From Haloferax massiliensis (GTDB lineage Archaea; Halobacteriota; Halobacteria; Halobacteriales; Haloferacaceae): DNA of 64,000 nucleotides. The notes under the pieces were generated by a model. It did not search any database, was not told the DNA's origin, and worked only from the letters and a program-made list of their open reading frames with translations. This document shows, piece by piece, positions 7,563 to 16,199 of this stretch. Both the position numbers and the translations under genes were made by a program. Every line of letters begins with the position of its first letter. The first letter of the stretch is position 1. The DNA lies in contig NZ_CSTE01000001.1 in assembly GCF_001368915.1 (NCBI RefSeq), forward strand, positions 323,364-387,363, given 5' to 3'.

Positions 7563-10500
7563 GTGTTACCGCCCCCCACCGTGCTCTGTGTGAGTGACGA
7601 CGACGAGTTCGCGGCGGCCCTCGACTCGTCGCTGTCGTCGCTCGGCGAAGTGACGGCCGTCCGTCACGTCCGCACCCCCGCCGCGGCGCGCGCGGAACTC
7701 GTCTCCGCCTCGGCGGCCGTCTCGTGTGTCGTTCTTACCGCACCCACGGCGGCCGGCGACGAGGAGGCGTTCGTCCGCGACGTCTACGCGCAGGGCCTCG
7801 ACGTTCCCGTCGTCGTCGCGGCCGCCGACAGCGAGGTCGCGGCGCGCGCGGTCGACGCCGGCGCGACGGACTACGTCGTCCGCGACGACGACCCAGAGAC
7901 GATGTCGTGGGTGGCCGCCCGCGTCGAGCGGGCGCTCGGCGAGTACACCCTCGCGCAGAACCACAGAGACCGCATCGAGCAACAGCGCGTCGTCTCCGAG
8001 GTGGGCACGCGGGCGCTGACCGCCGTCGACCTCGACTCGACGCTCGACCACGCCGCCCGGCGGGTCCGCGACGTGCTCGGGGCGGACTCGGTCACGGTGT
8101 TCGAGGGCCTCGACGACGGCGCGTTTCGCGTCGCCGCCGCCGCGGGCTGGTCGGCGAATCGGGGTCGCGGACCCACCGCGACCGAGGGGACGCAGGCGGC
8201 CGAGACGTACCGGACCGGGCGCTCGACGCTCGTCGACGACTTCGACGCGGACGGGCGCTTCGAGCACACGGACGGCGCGGGGGCGTCGGTGCCGAAAAGC
8301 GGGATGAGCGCGGCCATCCGCGGCGACGGAACCCGGTGGGGAGCCATCGTCGTCCACGCGGTCGCCCGCGGCCGGTTCGCCGACGACGACGTGCTGTTCT
8401 TGGAGAACATCGCGGCCGTCGTCGGCGCGGCGACCGAGCGCCACGAACTCAAAAGCGCGCTCTCGGAGGTCTTAGAGCGGATGGACGAGGCGGTGATGGG
8501 CTTCGACGCGGACTGGCGCGTCACCTACGTCAACTCGACGGCCGAACACGGGCTCGGCATGTCCGCCGCGTCGGTGCTGGGGACGCGCATCTGGGACTCG
8601 GTGCCCGAGGCCGCCGTCTTCCGCAAGGAGTTCGAGCGCGCGATGGAGCGACAGGAGCCCGCGACGTTCGAGACCTACTACGACCGCCTCGAAACGTGGT
8701 ACGCGGTTCGGGCGTACCCCTCCGAGACGGGACTGTCGGTCTACTTCACCGACATCACGGAGCAGTTGGAACGCGAGGCCGAAGCCGAGCAGTACGGGCG
8801 GATGGTCGAGGCCGTCGCCGACGCGGTGTACGCGCTGGACGACGAGGGGCGGTTCGTGGCGGTCAACCCGGCGTTCGAGCGGCTCACCGGCCTCGACCGC
8901 GACCGCGTCATCGGGTCGCCGACGGGGCTGCTCGCCGAGAACGCGACCGCGACCGACGGGAGCGACGAGGCGTTCGCGGCCGCGTCGCGGGGAATCGTCG
9001 AGTTCGAACTCCGGACGCCCGACGACGAGGTCGTCCGCGTCGAGAACCACCGGACGCCGCTCGTCGTCGGCGGCGAGGAAATCGGCTCCGTCGGCGTCCT
9101 CCGCGACGTGACGAAGCGACACCGCTACGAGCGCCTGCTGGCGACGCTCCACGACCGGACCCGCGAGATGATGGGCGCGACCGACAGACAGGCGGTCCTC
9201 CGCGCGACCGTCGACGCCTGCGACGAGGTGCTCGGCGACGCCCGGACGGAGCTGTACGTCTTCGACGAGGCGGACACGAGCCTCGTCCGCGTGGGCGCGG
9301 CCGGGACCGGGCTCGGCGACAAGCCGTTCGAGGGCGGCCTCGACCGCGGCGGCGTCTGGGACGCGTTCGTCTCCGGCGACGTCCGCGTGGTCGAACTCGC
9401 GCCCGACGGGGGCGTCGTCGACGGCGTCGAGCGGGTCATCGCCGCGCCGCTGGGTCGCCACGGCGTGCTCGTCACCGGCCACCCCGGCACCGTCGCGCCG
9501 ACCGAGGTCGACGTGGAACTCGTGAACCTGCTGTCGGCGACCGTCGAGGAGTTGCTCGACCGCATCGACGCCGAGGCGGAACTGCGCGAGCGCGACCGCC
9601 GGCTCGAAGCCCAAAACGAGGCGCTCACGCGTCTCGACCGAATCAACGCGACCATCAGGAACATCAACCGGTCGCTCATCCGCGCGCCGACCCGCGGCGA
9701 GGCGCTGTCGGCCGTCGCCGAACAACTCGTCGACGCCGACGGCGTGGCCGTCGTCTGGCACGCCGAGGCCAGCGACGTAGACGAGACGTACCGCCCGCCG
9801 AGCGACGCGGTCCACGGCGCGGACACCGCCTACGCCGACCGACTGGGGGAAGTAGCGACCGCGGAGCCGCTGTTTTCGCTGCTCGAAGCCGCCATCGAGA
9901 GCCGAGAGATACGGGTGATAGCGGACGTGCTCGACGACCCCGCGTGGGCCGACCACCGCGGCGACGCGCTCAGCTACGGGTTCCGCGCCGTCGCGGTCAT
10001 CCCCGCGGTCGCCGACGACCGGGTGGAGGCGCTGTTCGTCGTCCACGCGACCGGGTCGGAAGTCGTCGACAACGACGACGGCTTGCTCACTGAACTGGGG
10101 GAGACGGTCGGCTACGCGCTCGCGGCCACGGGGCGCGCCGACGCCATGCTGACAGAGCGCCGGACGGACGTGCAGATACGGCTCGGCGGCGACCGACTGT
10201 CGCTGTCGCGACTCGCCCGGCGGGTCGGCGACGCGGTGAGCCTCGGCGGCGTCATCCCGCAGTCCGACGGCTCGGTCATCGCGTTCGTCGCCAGCGACGC
10301 GGAGCCCGAGGACGTCGTCGCCGCCGGGCGGGACATCGCGACCCGCGTGCGCCACGTCTCGACCGACGACTCGGGGTCGCTGTTCGAACTCCGTCTCCCG
10401 CGGGAGTCGCTTTTCGAGACGCTGTACGCCTCGGAGGCGACGCTGCGGGCGCTCGACGCGACGCCGACCCAGACCACGCTCACCGCCGAGGTCCCCGAGC

Positions 10501-10799
10501 GAATCCGGGTCCGGTCGTTCGTCGACGCGCTCGACGCGAACTACCCCGGGACGGGACTGCTGTCGCGGCGGACCGCCGAGGGAGCCGACTCGCCGCAGAC
10601 GTTCGCCGCCGAGATGCGAGAGGCGTGGACGAGCCGGCAACACGAGTCGATTCGGGCGGCCCACCTCGCCGGCTTCTACGAGTGGCCGCGCCGCAGCACC
10701 GCCGAGACGCTCGCCGAGACGTTCGACATCAGCGCGCCGACCTACCAGTACCACCTGCGCGCGGCCGAGCGAAAGCTGGTCGAACGCGTCTTCGAATGA
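7563..10799 (+). CDS. Multi-sensor Bat-like HTH-10 transcription regulator
   Basis: A 1078-residue one-component regulator. Order of domains: receiver-like (about 1-125), GAF (about 145-290), PAS (about 295-400, VTYVNSTAEHGLG), PAS (about 405-515, RFVAVNPAFERLTG), GAF (about 520-665), a second GAF-like block (about 690-850), then the Bat-type region and C-terminal HTH-10 (about 1030-1078, STAETLAETFDISAPTYQYH). It is soluble and probably senses light, redox or small ligands. The receiver retains the acidic cluster SDDDE (11-15), but Thr59 follows VVL where the phospho-acceptor Asp is expected. No kinase is adjacent. Two inverted repeats and a HalOD1 gene follow. Target genes cannot be read from the sequence. 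Confidence 0.88.
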   Translation: MLPPPTVLCVSDDDEFAAALDSSLSSLGEVTAVRHVRTPAAARAELVSASAAVSCVVLTAPTAAGDEEAFVRDVYAQGLDVPVVVAAADSEVAARAVDAGATDYVVRDDDPETMSWVAARVERALGEYTLAQNHRDRIEQQRVVSEVGTRALTAVDLDSTLDHAARRVRDVLGADSVTVFEGLDDGAFRVAAAAGWSANRGRGPTATEGTQAAETYRTGRSTLVDDFDADGRFEHTDGAGASVPKSGMSAAIRGDGTRWGAIVVHAVARGRFADDDVLFLENIAAVVGAATERHELKSALSEVLERMDEAVMGFDADWRVTYVNSTAEHGLGMSAASVLGTRIWDSVPEAAVFRKEFERAMERQEPATFETYYDRLETWYAVRAYPSETGLSVYFTDITEQLEREAEAEQYGRMVEAVADAVYALDDEGRFVAVNPAFERLTGLDRDRVIGSPTGLLAENATATDGSDEAFAAASRGIVEFELRTPDDEVVRVENHRTPLVVGGEEIGSVGVLRDVTKRHRYERLLATLHDRTREMMGATDRQAVLRATVDACDEVLGDARTELYVFDEADTSLVRVGAAGTGLGDKPFEGGLDRGGVWDAFVSGDVRVVELAPDGGVVDGVERVIAAPLGRHGVLVTGHPGTVAPTEVDVELVNLLSATVEELLDRIDAEAELRERDRRLEAQNEALTRLDRINATIRNINRSLIRAPTRGEALSAVAEQLVDADGVAVVWHAEASDVDETYRPPSDAVHGADTAYADRLGEVATAEPLFSLLEAAIESREIRVIADVLDDPAWADHRGDALSYGFRAVAVIPAVADDRVEALFVVHATGSEVVDNDDGLLTELGETVGYALAATGRADAMLTERRTDVQIRLGGDRLSLSRLARRVGDAVSLGGVIPQSDGSVIAFVASDAEPEDVVAAGRDIATRVRHVSTDDSGSLFELRLPRESLFETLYASEATLRALDATPTQTTLTAEVPERIRVRSFVDALDANYPGTGLLSRRTAEGADSPQTFAAEMREAWTSRQHESIRAAHLAGFYEWPRRSTAETLAETFDISAPTYQYHLRAAERKLVERVFE

Positions 10800-10827
10800 T
10801 AACATACCACATAGAATCCAGCGATAC

Positions 10828-10844
10828 CAACTGATTTTCAGTTG
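10828..10844. repeat. Perfect 7-bp hairpin downstream of the regulator
   Basis: CAACTGA-TTT-TCAGTTG, 29 nt after the stop of the HTH-10 gene. It could be a transcript-end hairpin or an operator for the HalOD1 gene that follows. Confidence 0.55.
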
Positions 10845-10852
10845 AGAATCTA

Positions 10853-10868
10853 GTCACCTAGAGGTGAC
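10853..10868. repeat. Perfect 7-bp inverted repeat, 2-nt centre
   Basis: GTCACCT-AG-AGGTGAC lies 8 nt after the previous hairpin. Such a compact dyad fits a dimeric regulator site better than a terminator, because no T-run follows. It lies 38 nt upstream of the probable TATA box (CTATAT, about 10903-10908) of the HalOD1 gene. Confidence 0.5.
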
Positions 10869-10960
10869 GCACGCACCACCACTAGTTGGATAGCAGCGAC
10901 CGCTATATCCGGGAGCGCCGTCGATACGGCTGTCGGCGAGGTGTCGACGCGAACCGAACC

Positions 10961-11308
10961 ATGGACAAAACTCGCGTGCTACCGGGCAACGATGTGGGAT
11001 GGAACACGGGGACGACCGACGAGGTCGTCGCCCGACACGATTGGGGCGGCCGAGACACCCTCGCGGTGACCGTCGTCACCGCGACCGCCCAACTGAGAGG
11101 CGTGGACGCCATCGACCTCCCACTGCTGTCCGAAGCTATCGACCCCGACGCGCTGTGTCAACTGTTCGACCCGCTGGTGCGGGCACCGGCGACGGACGGC
11201 GACACTCGCGGGTCGGTGGCTCCCTCGCGCGGTCACATCGAGTTCCGGTACGCTGCCTGCGACGTGACCCTCTGGGCCGACGGAACGGTCATCGTCACCT
11301 CCGCCTGA
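10961..11308 (+). CDS. HalOD1 output-domain protein
   Basis: A 115-residue acidic protein of the HalOD1 family, small haloarchaeal proteins thought to act as output modules because they are often linked to response regulators. The signature PLLSEAIDPDALCQLFDPL is at about 49-67. A second strand-rich region contains IEFRYAACDVTLWADG. ATG 10961 is preferred over an in-frame start at 10886 because the upstream residues are Arg-rich and unlike the family. The likely TATA (about 10903-10908) leaves a leader of about 25-30 nt. It directly follows the multi-sensor HTH-10 regulator, which suggests a functional link. No biochemical role is established. Confidence 0.75.
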   Translation: MDKTRVLPGNDVGWNTGTTDEVVARHDWGGRDTLAVTVVTATAQLRGVDAIDLPLLSEAIDPDALCQLFDPLVRAPATDGDTRGSVAPSRGHIEFRYAACDVTLWADGTVIVTSA

Positions 11309-11401
11309 CGCATCGGCACACGAACGAGTCGGAATCACCACCACTACCACCACCGGACGCGGCACCCTACCGCGGTGCCGTGACGGCCGCTCGCCCGCGA
11401 C

Positions 11402-11425
11402 CCACCACCACCACCACCACCACCA
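11402..11425. repeat. (CCA)8 trinucleotide microsatellite
   Basis: Eight perfect CCA units. An interrupted relative (two CCA, CTA, two CCA) lies about 65 nt to the left, near 11336-11353. Both are in the non-coding region before the DUF5810 gene. Read on the minus strand the array encodes poly-Trp, so it is not coding. Confidence 0.9.
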
Positions 11426-11526
11426 CGCGGGCGACGCGGTCACATTTCTTCGACGACCGACGACGCCGACGTGGCGCGACGCGAGAGTGCGACGGGTTTT
11501 GGTACACAGAGCCGCTACCGGAGGGT

Positions 11527-12036
11527 ATGGGATACGCCTGTCCGGTCTGCGACGCGCCGCAACGCGACGAGACGCATCTCGCGAACCACCTCGCGCTACA
11601 GGCCATCGTCCACGGCGACGACCACGAGACGTGGCTGGACGAACACGCCCCCGAGTGGGCCGACCTGAACGCCGACTCGCTCGGCCCGCTCGTCTCCGAG
11701 CTCGCCGAGGAACGCGAGTTCGACGAGGTGTTCGAGGACACGGTCGACCGCACCGGCGGCCGCGGCCATAGTCACGCGCACGGACAGGGACACGACCACG
11801 ACATTCCCGACCGAGAGCCGCAACCGTTCGGCGGCTCCGACGGGTCGCAGTCGCTGTCGGGCGACGCCGCGCGCATCTTCGAGGAGGCGCGGTCGCTCAC
11901 CCGCGAGATGGTCGCGGACGACGGCGAGGGCGGCGAGACCGAGGACGCGCCGCGGGAGGGCGACGCCGACGCCAGCGCCGATGCCGACGACCGCGACGAG
12001 GGGACCGAAGACGACGCGGACAGGAAAGAGTCGTAA
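11527..12036 (+). CDS. DUF5810 zinc-finger protein with His-rich linker
   Basis: A 169-residue soluble acidic protein. The N-terminus MGYACPVCDAPQ is a CPxC zinc-binding half-site followed by conserved His residues (THLANHLALQAIVHGDDH), recalling a C2H2-like finger. Near residue 80 is the His-rich stretch HSHAHGQGHDHD. The C-terminal third is a low-complexity Asp/Glu/Ala tail. I recognise DUF5810, which usually lies next to DUF5809 in haloarchaea, as here. A T-run at about 11496-11500 is 28 nt upstream of the ATG. It is the first gene of a four-gene operon (DUF5810, DUF5809, NUDIX, rhodanese). Function unknown; nucleic-acid or metal binding is inferred. Confidence 0.75.
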   Translation: MGYACPVCDAPQRDETHLANHLALQAIVHGDDHETWLDEHAPEWADLNADSLGPLVSELAEEREFDEVFEDTVDRTGGRGHSHAHGQGHDHDIPDREPQPFGGSDGSQSLSGDAARIFEEARSLTREMVADDGEGGETEDAPREGDADASADADDRDEGTEDDADRKES

Positions 12037-12060
12037 GTCCGGACCCCGAACCGACTGGCG

Positions 12061-12582
12061 ATGGAAACCCACGGGACGATTGCGCCGGCGTCGCTCGACG
12101 AGGCCGAGGCCGCCTTCGACCGCGTCGGACCGACCGCGCAGGTGGTCGTCCGCGAGACGGCCAAGGCGATGGAGTTCGACCGCGAGGAGTACCGCGACCG
12201 CGTGACCGGCGACGTGGTCGAGACCGTCCGGAACGCGCTTTTCGCCGAGTCGCTTTCGGTCACGGTCGGCACGCGCGCCGAGTTCGACGACTGGCGCGCG
12301 GCCCACGAGGACTACGAACTCGTCGAACTCGGCAATCCGGACGTGGAGCGCGTCGCGTGGCACGCGGTCCCCTTCGCCGAGACGGTGCTGGCGACGACGT
12401 TCCAACACGAGGAAGACGCCGCCGTCAGCACCCTCCGACGCAACGCCTTCGGCCGCGTCTACCGCGACGCGCTCCTCGGCGAGGAGTCCGAGGGCGGTGA
12501 CGATGAGTCGGCCGGAGCCGACGACGACACCGCGACCGACGCCGGCGGACTCGGCGGCGACGCGACCGGAGCGGACCGATGA
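12061..12582 (+). CDS. DUF5809 family protein
   Basis: A 173-residue acidic soluble protein of the haloarchaeal DUF5809 family. Residues 1-135 form the conserved part, with a conserved aromatic/Trp-His region (WRAAHEDYELVELG, VAWHAVPFAET). The last 30 residues are Asp/Gly/Ala low complexity. It starts 24 nt after the DUF5810 stop and overlaps the next gene by 4 nt (ATGA), so translation is probably coupled. Function is unknown; the constant pairing of DUF5809 with DUF5810 suggests they work together. Confidence 0.75.
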   Translation: METHGTIAPASLDEAEAAFDRVGPTAQVVVRETAKAMEFDREEYRDRVTGDVVETVRNALFAESLSVTVGTRAEFDDWRAAHEDYELVELGNPDVERVAWHAVPFAETVLATTFQHEEDAAVSTLRRNAFGRVYRDALLGEESEGGDDESAGADDDTATDAGGLGGDATGADR

Positions 12583-13142
12583 CCGACGACGGCCGCCGAC
12601 ACGAGCGCCTGCCCGACCCCGAGTGGCGCGTGCTGGAATCCGAAGTCGAGTACGACACCGGCTGGTTCACCGGCGGCTACGACCTCGTCGAACAGCCCAA
12701 CGGGACGACGAAGCGCTACTACTGGGCCGAGTTGGCGACCGCGGTCGTCGTCGTCGCGGTCGCGGACGACCACGTCGTCTTTGTCGAGCAGTACCGGCCG
12801 AACATCCGTCAGACCCAACTCGAACTCCCCGCGGGCGTCGTCGAAAAGGGCGAGTCGTTCACCGACGCCGGACTGCGCGAACTCCGCGAGGAGACGGGCT
12901 TCGCCGCCGACTCGGCGTCGGTCATCGGCGACGTGTGGTGTTCGACGGGCGTCCTCCGGCACCGCCGCGGCTTCGTCTTCGCCGAGGGCCTCACGCCGGT
13001 CGAGCGCGACCTCGACGACAACGAGTTCCTCTCGGTCCGCGCCGTCCCGGTCGAGGAGGCCATCGAGCGGGCGACCGAACCGCCGACGAACGACGCGACC
13101 GTCGAGGGCGTCCTCCTCGCCCGCGACGAGGGCCTGCTGTAG
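12579..13142 (+). CDS. NUDIX hydrolase, ADP-ribose pyrophosphatase-like
   Basis: A 187-residue NUDIX hydrolase with a complete Nudix box at 86-108: Gly86, Glu92, then REL-REET-G (100-107), which binds the metal ions. The upstream PRSxYR-type region (VEQYRPNIRQTQLELPAG) is typical of ADP-ribose pyrophosphatases, so hydrolysis of ADP-ribose to AMP and ribose 5-phosphate is the likely reaction. Another NDP-sugar is possible. It overlaps DUF5809 by 4 nt and the rhodanese gene begins directly after its stop. Confidence 0.88.
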   Translation: MTDDGRRHERLPDPEWRVLESEVEYDTGWFTGGYDLVEQPNGTTKRYYWAELATAVVVVAVADDHVVFVEQYRPNIRQTQLELPAGVVEKGESFTDAGLRELREETGFAADSASVIGDVWCSTGVLRHRRGFVFAEGLTPVERDLDDNEFLSVRAVPVEEAIERATEPPTNDATVEGVLLARDEGLL

Positions 13143-13511
13143 ATGGTCGACGAAATCGCTCCCGAGACGGTCGCGGCGCTCCTCGACGCCGAGGACCCGC
13201 CGCTGGTCGTGGACGTGAGCACGGAAGCCGAGTTCGCGCTCGGGCACGTGCCGGGGAGCATCAACGTCCCGCTTTCGAACCTCGTCTCGCACCTCGACCG
13301 CGTCGCGGGCGCGGAGCACGTCGTCACCGTCTGCCCGCGGGGCGAGGCCAGCGTGCAGGCCGTCCGCCTGCTTTCGGCCTACGAGGGGACCGAAGACGCC
13401 CGCATCGAGAGCATGGCCGGCGGGCTCGCGGCGTGGGACGGCCCGCTCGAAGAGGGTCTCGACGAGGGACACGGCGACGGCGAAGAAGGCGGCGACGACG
13501 AACGTCGCTGA
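13143..13511 (+). CDS. Rhodanese-like domain protein
   Basis: A single-domain rhodanese of 122 residues. The core VVDVSTEAEFALGHVPGSIN and the active-site loop CPRGEAS, with the nucleophilic Cys, are present, so sulfur transfer is plausible. The loop has the six-residue body of sulfurtransferases rather than of Cdc25-type phosphatases. The final 17 residues are acidic. The ATG follows the TAG of the NUDIX gene without a gap, making it the fourth gene of the operon. The sulfur acceptor is unknown. Confidence 0.85.
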   Translation: MVDEIAPETVAALLDAEDPPLVVDVSTEAEFALGHVPGSINVPLSNLVSHLDRVAGAEHVVTVCPRGEASVQAVRLLSAYEGTEDARIESMAGGLAAWDGPLEEGLDEGHGDGEEGGDDERR

Positions 13512-13630
13512 ACGGCGGCGTCGCTGGACGGTGACGTGACCGAACAGAGTCGAGCGATTGGCAGACTAACGGCTCGCGCGCGCTGACTCGCTTCGCAAAA
13601 ATCTCGACGGCGGGCTAATTCAGAGGTCGG

Positions 13631-13936
<306 letters not shown>

Positions 13937-13950
13937 CTACAGGATGGGGA

Positions 13951-13958
13951 TATTAAAC
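13951..13958 (-). promoter_or_regulatory. TATA box of aIF1
   Basis: On the minus strand GTTTAATA at 13951-13958 is 27-34 nt before the ATG at 13924, so the mRNA is probably leaderless. Confidence 0.65.
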
Positions 13959-13990
13959 AGTATCGGGAGGCGGGGTCGCCGTCCCCGGCC

Positions 13991-15016
13991 TCAAGCGCCC
14001 GAGTCGTCCGCGGACGACGTTTCCGATTCGTCGTCCGTCGTCGCGTCGTCGGGGTTCACAGCGGGGCCGCTCTCGTCGACGTCCCTCGCGCGCTTGTCGT
14101 TTCCGGGCGGCGTGTCCGGGGCGTTGCCGCGGTCAGCGCCGTCCGAGGGGCGCTCGGACGCGTCGCCGGTCGCGTCAGTCTCGTTTCCGTCGGTCGCGTT
14201 GCCGTTGGGCGCGTTGCCGTTGGGCACGTTGCCGTCGTCGGCGCGAACGTCATCGGCGCGGCCGCTCGCCTCAGAACGCGAGTTTCCCGGGGCGTCACCC
14301 CGCCCCGCGTCGTCCGGTTGTCCGCCGCTGTCGGTGTCCGACTCGTTTGCGGCGCGCTCGCGGCCGATTCCCCTCCCGGGGTTCCCCGCGAGTTCGCCGG
14401 CGATTTCGGCCACTTCGGGGCCGGTGAGTTCGCTCGCGTTCGTGCGAAGCCTATCGAGTTCGGCCGTCTCGACGCCGCGCGCCGAGAGGTCCTCGGCGGG
14501 GACCGTCGAGGCGGCGTCAGTCGTCTGGTTCAGCATACTCCGGGTGCGCTCGATGTCGGCGACCGTCCGAGTCAACAGCACGCGGTACTGTCCCTCAGAG
14601 AGCGTCCCGTTGGCGCGCTGGGCTTCGAGGCGGTCCTTACGCTGTTCGAGTTCGGTGAGGCGCTCGCGGACCGTGTCGACCTGCGTGGCGACGACCGCGG
14701 CCTTCGAGGCGTTCGAGTTCGCGTTCGCGAAGCGCGTCTCGAAGGCGCGGCGTTCGAGTTCCCCGTCGGTCTCCGAGCCCTGCACGCCGATGACGGCGGA
14801 CAGGCGCTGACCGGGGAGCGTCTCCGACGACGCGGCGCTGTCGTTGGTCGCGCTGTCGTTCGCGGTCGTCTGTGCAACGGGGGCCGCGACCGACCCATCG
14901 GTGACGGCGGCCGTCGTTCCTATCGGTCCGGCCGGGGCGGCGAGAGCGAGCGGTGCGCCCACCGTCGCCAGCAACACGGCGGCGGCGACGACGAGCGCAG
15001 CGGTTCGTCGACTCAT
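13991..15016 (-). CDS. Exported Asn/Asp-rich haloarchaeal protein
   Basis: A 341-residue protein beginning MSRRTAALVVAAAVLLATVG, a clear Sec or twin-Arg-like signal sequence with cleavage likely after AAPA (near 30). Residues about 75-200 form helical, coiled-coil-prone structure (VDTVRERLTELEQRKDRLEA). From about 230 onward it is disordered and acidic, with near-repeats of PNGN (NVPNGNAPNGNATDGN). No C-terminal membrane helix is seen, so it is probably secreted, or it may stay in the membrane by an uncleaved signal anchor. I think this is a DUF7096-like family, with low certainty. ATG 15016 fits the TATA box better than an upstream start at 15073. Confidence 0.65.
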   Translation of the reverse strand: MSRRTAALVVAAAVLLATVGAPLALAAPAGPIGTTAAVTDGSVAAPVAQTTANDSATNDSAASSETLPGQRLSAVIGVQGSETDGELERRAFETRFANANSNASKAAVVATQVDTVRERLTELEQRKDRLEAQRANGTLSEGQYRVLLTRTVADIERTRSMLNQTTDAASTVPAEDLSARGVETAELDRLRTNASELTGPEVAEIAGELAGNPGRGIGRERAANESDTDSGGQPDDAGRGDAPGNSRSEASGRADDVRADDGNVPNGNAPNGNATDGNETDATGDASERPSDGADRGNAPDTPPGNDKRARDVDESGPAVNPDDATTDDESETSSADDSGA

Positions 15017-15042
15017 CACTCCCGCTTTGGAGCCGCGTTCCG

Positions 15043-15050
15043 ATATAAAC
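15043..15050 (-). promoter_or_regulatory. TATA box of the exported protein gene
   Basis: GTTTATAT on the minus strand, 27-34 nt upstream of ATG 15016, supporting that start and a leaderless transcript. Confidence 0.65.
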
Positions 15051-15163
15051 GTGCGGTCGTACCCGCGAATCAACCCCAGTCAACGGCAGTTTGGGAATCT
15101 CGACCGGGTCGCCTCCGTCTGCCGATTAGGGACTTACCACCGGTATAAACAGTCGTAAGAAAT

Positions 15164-16147
15164 TTATACTCCTTTCGGGTCGCCGTCGTCCGCGTCCGCG
15201 CCCTCGTCGTCTTCGGGCAGGCGGAGGACGTTCTCGCGGCCGAGGCGGAAGCCCTCGATGGTCCCCTCGTCGCGCATCCCGCGGACGACCTTGCTCGTCT
15301 TCGCGTCGGTCCAGTCGAGCGCGCCGGCGACCTCCTGTTGCTTGATGCGGCCCCCGCGGGACTCGATGAGTCGGAGGACGCGCTCTTCGTTGCTGAGGAG
15401 TTCCGGCGGCGGACTCGGCTCGTCGCCGCCGTCGCCGCCCGCGTCGGACTCATCGTCGGACGCCGTCGCCGACGTTCCCGGACCGCCAGCGCCGCGTTCG
15501 AGGACGACGCTCGGCTCGCCCGAGACGAACTCGGTCTGCGAGCCGCGCCAGATGACCGTGTGCTCGCGCGTCTCGTCGCCCGCGGGCTCGACGGTGGTCG
15601 CGTCGTAGTCGTCGGGCCACGAGAGGATGAGCCGGGAGCTACTGTCGAGGAAGAAACCCTCGATGGCGTCGCCGACGACGAGGCGGTCGCCGTCGACCGC
15701 CGCGAAGTTGGACCACTCGAAGGAGTAGCTGACGACCCCGAAGCTATCGGGGAGCGACCGCGTCTCCGCCGAGACCGAGACGTTCGTGGCGTTCATCTCC
15801 CGGCCGGTGGCGTTCTCGGCGGCCCCGACGGTCGAGGCGATGCGCTCTGCGAACGCCGAGGTGTAGTCGTCGGGGTTGGCCCGCACGTCGTCGCGGAGCG
15901 ACTGGAAGGCCTCGGTGGTGTTCTCGTCGTCGAGTCGGGTCCAGTACTGAATCTCCCAAGTGGCGTCGCCGCTCTCGGAGACGTCGACGACGATTCGCGT
16001 GCTGTCCGGTTCGACGCCCTGTTGGACGAGCGGTTCGACGCCCGGACCGCTCGCGGGGGCCTCCTGTGCGGCCGCGGTCGGCGCGACCACGGCGGCCACG
16101 CAGAGAGCGGCACACAGGAGTACGAAGACAGCGTCTCGTGTCGCCAT
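15164..16147 (-). CDS. Exported DUF7345 domain fused to DUF7343 winged helix
   Basis: A 327-residue protein. Residues 1-28 form a signal sequence (FVLLCAALCVAAVVAPTAAA). Residues about 45-225 are a beta-rich extracytoplasmic domain that I place in DUF7345. Residues about 255-315 form a winged helix (EERVLRLIESRGGRIKQQEV, WTDAKTSKVVRGMRDEG), the DUF7343 domain. Relatives usually have a membrane helix between the two parts so that the winged helix sits in the cytoplasm. Here the linker (about 226-254) is Gly/Asp/Ser-rich with no hydrophobic stretch, so the topology is puzzling. The ATG is at 16147, with a T-run near 16171-16178 as promoter. It lies downstream of the transglutaminase gene. Confidence 0.75.
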   Translation of the reverse strand: MATRDAVFVLLCAALCVAAVVAPTAAAQEAPASGPGVEPLVQQGVEPDSTRIVVDVSESGDATWEIQYWTRLDDENTTEAFQSLRDDVRANPDDYTSAFAERIASTVGAAENATGREMNATNVSVSAETRSLPDSFGVVSYSFEWSNFAAVDGDRLVVGDAIEGFFLDSSSRLILSWPDDYDATTVEPAGDETREHTVIWRGSQTEFVSGEPSVVLERGAGGPGTSATASDDESDAGGDGGDEPSPPPELLSNEERVLRLIESRGGRIKQQEVAGALDWTDAKTSKVVRGMRDEGTIEGFRLGRENVLRLPEDDEGADADDGDPKGV

Positions 16148-16199
16148 TGACCGTTCGTGCGAGCGCACACAGAAAAAGTGACGCGGTTCTTCGCGCCGC

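Noticed and set aside
8472-10805. 777-codon minus-strand ORF opposite the multi-sensor regulator
   Set aside because: Shadow frame; the plus strand has PAS, GAF and HTH domains.
10979-11443. Minus-strand ORF with eight consecutive Trp
   Set aside because: The Trp run is the reverse reading of the CCA microsatellite, and the frame is antisense to the HalOD1 gene.
13580-13615. CGCAAAAATCTCGAC, resembling GGCAAAAATCTGGACC at 48354-48369
   Set aside because: Such short CAAAAATCT-type strings near gene ends are common in haloarchaea and I cannot show that they belong to an element.
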